Assembly (NCBI RefSeq): GCF_011075055.1
Contig: NC_058137.1
Coordinates: 19,391,463-19,455,462, forward strand
Direction: 5' to 3'
DNA from: Mangifera indica
Taxonomy: Eukaryota > Streptophyta > Magnoliopsida > Sapindales > Anacardiaceae
Length of the DNA stretch: 64,000 nucleotides
In this document: positions 61,096-64,000 of the stretch, one piece after another
How positions within the stretch are numbered: position 1 is the first letter of the stretch
Layout: every line of letters starts with the position of its first letter
Made by a program: the position numbers and the translations under genes
Notes under the pieces: generated by a model
Databases searched by the model: none
What the model saw: the letters and a program-made list of their open reading frames with translations, nothing else
Told to the model about the DNA's origin: nothing

Positions 61096-61897
61096 TATCA
61101 ATTTATCCTCTTAGAAAATTTCTACTAAGAACAAATCTAATTTTTACCGTTGCCCCCTCAATAATTTTCTAATTTGTTAGAACCTCTACAGTTTAAAAAA
61201 AAATAAATTTCTTCCCAACCTATGGTTTTATGTAAAATTTTTGAAGACCTCCAAAGGACTACCCCCTCTTCTCCAACTCCCTAATATTTTGAAAAAGCTA
61301 CTTCCCCTTCAACCCATGGTCAATCTCTCCTGGCCGTGGGAGAATTCATTCGGTCCATAGGAGCTACTGTTCTCACGGATAGGAGCACTGATGATTCTAA
61401 CCCCTTTTCCAGCCCAAAAATTATCGTTTTTACCTCCAATTTCAACACAAGTCAAATCTACATATCCTATAACACAAAACCCTTCAAGAAATTCAACTAA
61501 AACAATTAAGAATCAAAACATTTTATGCATTGTTCAAAATCAGAATCCTAAAATTTCAAACCTCAAAAGCTCCCTTAAATCTCAATAATCTTAACAATAA
61601 ATTGATTCAAACAACAGTAAAGAAGATGTACTAAACCTTTTTGTCATTTTTAGTTGTCGAAAAACATGAAAGTCGATGAAAATTGCTTTGCCCATGGAAA
61701 GCCAATGGGAGATGCAAATTCTTTGAATTTGCATAGTGAAACTGTGGGAAAATAACAGAAAAAATATGTAAAATTCTTAGTTTATATATAGGGGCAGTTT
61801 GGTCATTTCACAAAAAAGGGCATTTTTGCTTAATCCTAATTGTTTTTGATAATTTTGCTTAGACCTCCTTAATTTAAGACATTTAATATAATTCCCC

Positions 61898-62647
61898 TAT
61901 TTTTAATCATAGTTTAAGTATACAAAAATATATAATAACTCAATTAATGGATTAGTGTCATCTCATAATTAAAGTCTCTTATCTTGTAATGTTTAGACAT
62001 TTTGTTGTGATAAGATATTATTAATGATATTATTATTATTTAATATACATATTTTTACATATACAATCAGATATATAAATGATATGTTATTTGTGATTGA
62101 ATATTATTTTATCTTTAATTTAAAATTATCTAATCACATAATAATACATTATATAATTACTTAATTTTTTGCAAAATATGTAAATATAGTACGTTTCACA
62201 TTTCTTTCATTTTTTCTTTTTAAGTTTATAAACACAAATAAAACATGAAAAAGAAAAAAGAAATGGTTCATGTGTTTTCATTATCTACCTATGACAATTT
62301 TTTTTATATTTATCCTATTCCTAAGTTTACTATAACAAACGCGTTTTAGTTTTACATTTTCAAATACAACTTTAAAAAATTTTGATGAAGGCTTGTAAAT
62401 TTTGAAAATACATAACCAAAGTTATTGTTTTCGTTTACAATTTATTTATAAAAATATTAAAAGCAATAATGAACACCACTAATACCATGCAACAACGGCC
62501 ACTAGGCTGATATTGTCGGAGTGATGACAAAAGTAGGATCCACTCATTCATGAGAGGAAGGTCCTCAAGAAAGGTGACAAACCAAAGAGGCACCTGCCGC
62601 CATTGGCCATTAATGATCAGGAATTGATAGAATTTAAAAAAAAAAAG
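61898..62647. other. spacer, with one short unexplained GC-richer patch
   Basis: AT-rich spacer. On the - strand 62470-62620 is less AT-rich and reads open (GQWRQVPLWFVTFLEDLPLM); it might be a scrap of a coding sequence, but I recognise no domain. Confidence 0.35.
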
Positions 62648-63587
62648 GGCCAAAAAAACTAATTCGCCCCTATGGTTTAATTCATTATTATACTTTCACA
62701 TGCTAAATTTAAAAAAAAATTAAATAGTCATTTCTCAATTATTAAAATTAATAAAATCTATTAGAATTAAGGTTTTAGTTGTCATTTAATCAATAAAATT
62801 AAAATTAATAAAATTCTATTTTATTTTCCTACCTTAGTTTAAAAACTCACAATTTCTCTCTAACTAAGTTTTATAAAGTTACATTTTCCCTTCTAAGGTT
62901 TATTTTTATTTTTATATTTTTTAGCTACCAAAATCTCTCTCTATCTTTTTTAGTCTAACCTCTTCCCCTATAGGGCTTTTGTTGTGCATTATTGGCTGAC
63001 GAATTGGCTGTGATTAAAATGAACCTAGGGTTTCGTTGTTGTGAGACAAAGATGCAAGCAAATTTGTGAGATGAAGATGTAGCCTTCTTTAGCCCAGTCG
63101 ATGACAAAATTGCATGAAGATGCCGATTCGTGAGAGGAGTATGGAGTCGATTGCATGTAGAAGAATGATGAAGGTGGTTTTGGCATGCTTCAGTTCATGT
63201 CGAAATAGGACAAATCATGGGAGAGATTTCATCACTTAGCATTGGGAGGGAGAGAGAGTGCTAGTAGGGAGAGAGATCTAGTTGAAGAAGGCGACCATAA
63301 ACGAATTCCGATGGCCAAAAATGTAGAAAGAAAAATAAACCTTAGGGAAAAAATGAAACTTTTCAAAGCTTTGGTTGCAGGAAAATTATGAGTTTTTAAA
63401 AATAATGTGGATAAATAAAATAAAATTTTATTTTTTTAATTTTATTTGTTAAATGATAATTATACTTTTAATACTAACAAATTTTATTAATTTTGATAGC
63501 TGACAGGTGGGTCTTTAGATTTTTGAAATTTTGTAAGTAGGAGTTTAACAATGGACTAAATCTTGGGTAGGAGTAAGTTTTTTGGCC
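62648..63587. mobile_element. foldback MITE of the GGCCA family (about 940 bp)
   Basis: The left end GGCCAAAAAAACTAATTCGCC and the right end, reverse-complemented, GGCCAAAAAACTTACTCC face each other. Arms contain the family blocks CCTTAGTTTAAAAACTCACAATTT, AAGTTTTATAAAGTTACATTT and CCCTTCTAAGGTTTA on the left and their mirror on the right (AAACCTTAGGGAAAAAATGAAAC, TATGAGTTTTTAAAAATAATG). The centre (62940-63330) holds a purine-rich, GATGAAG-repeated block unlike that of the other members. The flanks are poly-A, so no target duplication can be read. Confidence 0.65.
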
Positions 63588-64000
63588 TAAAAAAAATAGA
63601 AGAGTAAACTGAATTTTCCTACCAAACTAAATGTGCTATGAATTGACCATAAACAACATAATTCTATTTATGTAGAGGAGACAAGTTTATTGAATTGAAC
63701 ATTCCCATAGCTCAACTTTTACTCAATTGTTTATTTCAATGTGAAAAAAGTTGAGTTGATAATCAAACTCATCTAAGTTAGATTCGAATCCATCCCTTTG
63801 AATCCATCTCCACCAACTAAGGTGTAATTCAAAGTCCGAATCACACTTATTAAAATGCCATCTTACAAGATCTTACTTGTTCTAGTGCAATTAATATCAA
63901 ATTACACTGTTTAGGTGCAAGTGCCAACTAACCATTTTTTTTTTTCTAAATTTTGGATCTTTTATTTTCAATTTTTTGAAGCTAAAATAACTTTCATCCA
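63588..64000. other. spacer to the window end, nothing recognised
   Basis: AT-rich sequence without an open frame, repeat or RNA gene that I can support. A T tract lies near 63935-63945. Confidence 0.5.

Larger units (their letters stand above)
55595..61897 (+). mobile_element. decayed autonomous MULE (MuDR-type DNA transposon), about 6.3 kb
   Basis: The two ends are imperfect inverted copies. GGGAGACTAAATTAAATGA and then CTTAAGCAAAAATGCTCT and CCAAAATTACCC on the left match the reverse complement of the right end (GGGGAATTATATTAAATG, TTAAGCAAAAATGCCCT, CCAAACTGCCCC). The repeats extend over roughly 150 bp. Between them lies a transposase relic (57050-59480) flanked by two unrelated tandem arrays. 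A convincing 9-bp target duplication could not be read, so the exact ends may be off by several bases. Confidence 0.7.

Noticed and set aside
61391..61588. 65-codon frame near the MULE right end
   Set aside because: Low-complexity Ser/Asn/Lys-rich sequence with no domain, inside the untranslated part of the transposon.

Overview
This is a stretch of AT-rich plant nuclear DNA. Three intron-rich plant genes with GT-AG introns, a chromovirus-like LTR, a TRIM, Mutator-like and hAT-like elements and an endogenous pararetrovirus point to a core eudicot; the species cannot be named from the sequence alone. There are no bacterial operons, CRISPR arrays or tRNA/rRNA genes that I can see.

Three host genes stand out, all on the + strand. 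(1) Phosphoenolpyruvate carboxykinase (ATP), 12785-17050: 12 coding exons that sum to exactly 663 codons. (2) An SPT2-type histone chaperone, 38471-43058: 9 coding exons, 474 codons, with a separate 5'-UTR exon. (3) A spinster-like MFS transporter, 45275-54431: 16 coding exons, 561 codons. The rest of the window is mostly transposable elements and their relics.

Layout: 1-4250 is AT-rich intergenic DNA with a possible Ty3 LTR relic. 4261-5236 is a Mutator-type foldback MITE with a 9-bp target duplication, and an empty-site paralogue lies at about 10.7-11.0 kb. 7007-10389 is a larger relative of that MITE whose interior has been amplified to seven 393-bp units and then hit by a GC-rich hAT-like MITE. 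PCK follows. 17570-28760 is a badly decayed endogenous pararetrovirus (capsid, movement protein, protease/RT/RNase H, downstream ORFs). It is cut by three solo LTRs, one of which carries a second copy of the GC-rich MITE. The viral copy ends in a TATA-like promoter and a (TA)n tract, followed by an intact TRIM element at 29146-29731. 29.8-37.5 kb holds relics of a hAT transposase, a copia RNase H, a copia-type gag and three MITEs. SPT2 and the transporter follow, with a fresh 229-bp tandem duplication inside a transporter intron. 55595-61897 is a decayed autonomous MULE flanked on the inside by two different tandem arrays (about 147 bp and about 120 bp). 62648-63587 is another member of the foldback MITE family.

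The three genes do not form a pathway. PCK feeds gluconeogenesis, SPT2 acts on chromatin, and the spinster protein is a membrane lipid or solute transporter. Their adjacency looks like an ancient gene block (PCK, SPT2, SPNS) that transposons have stretched apart.
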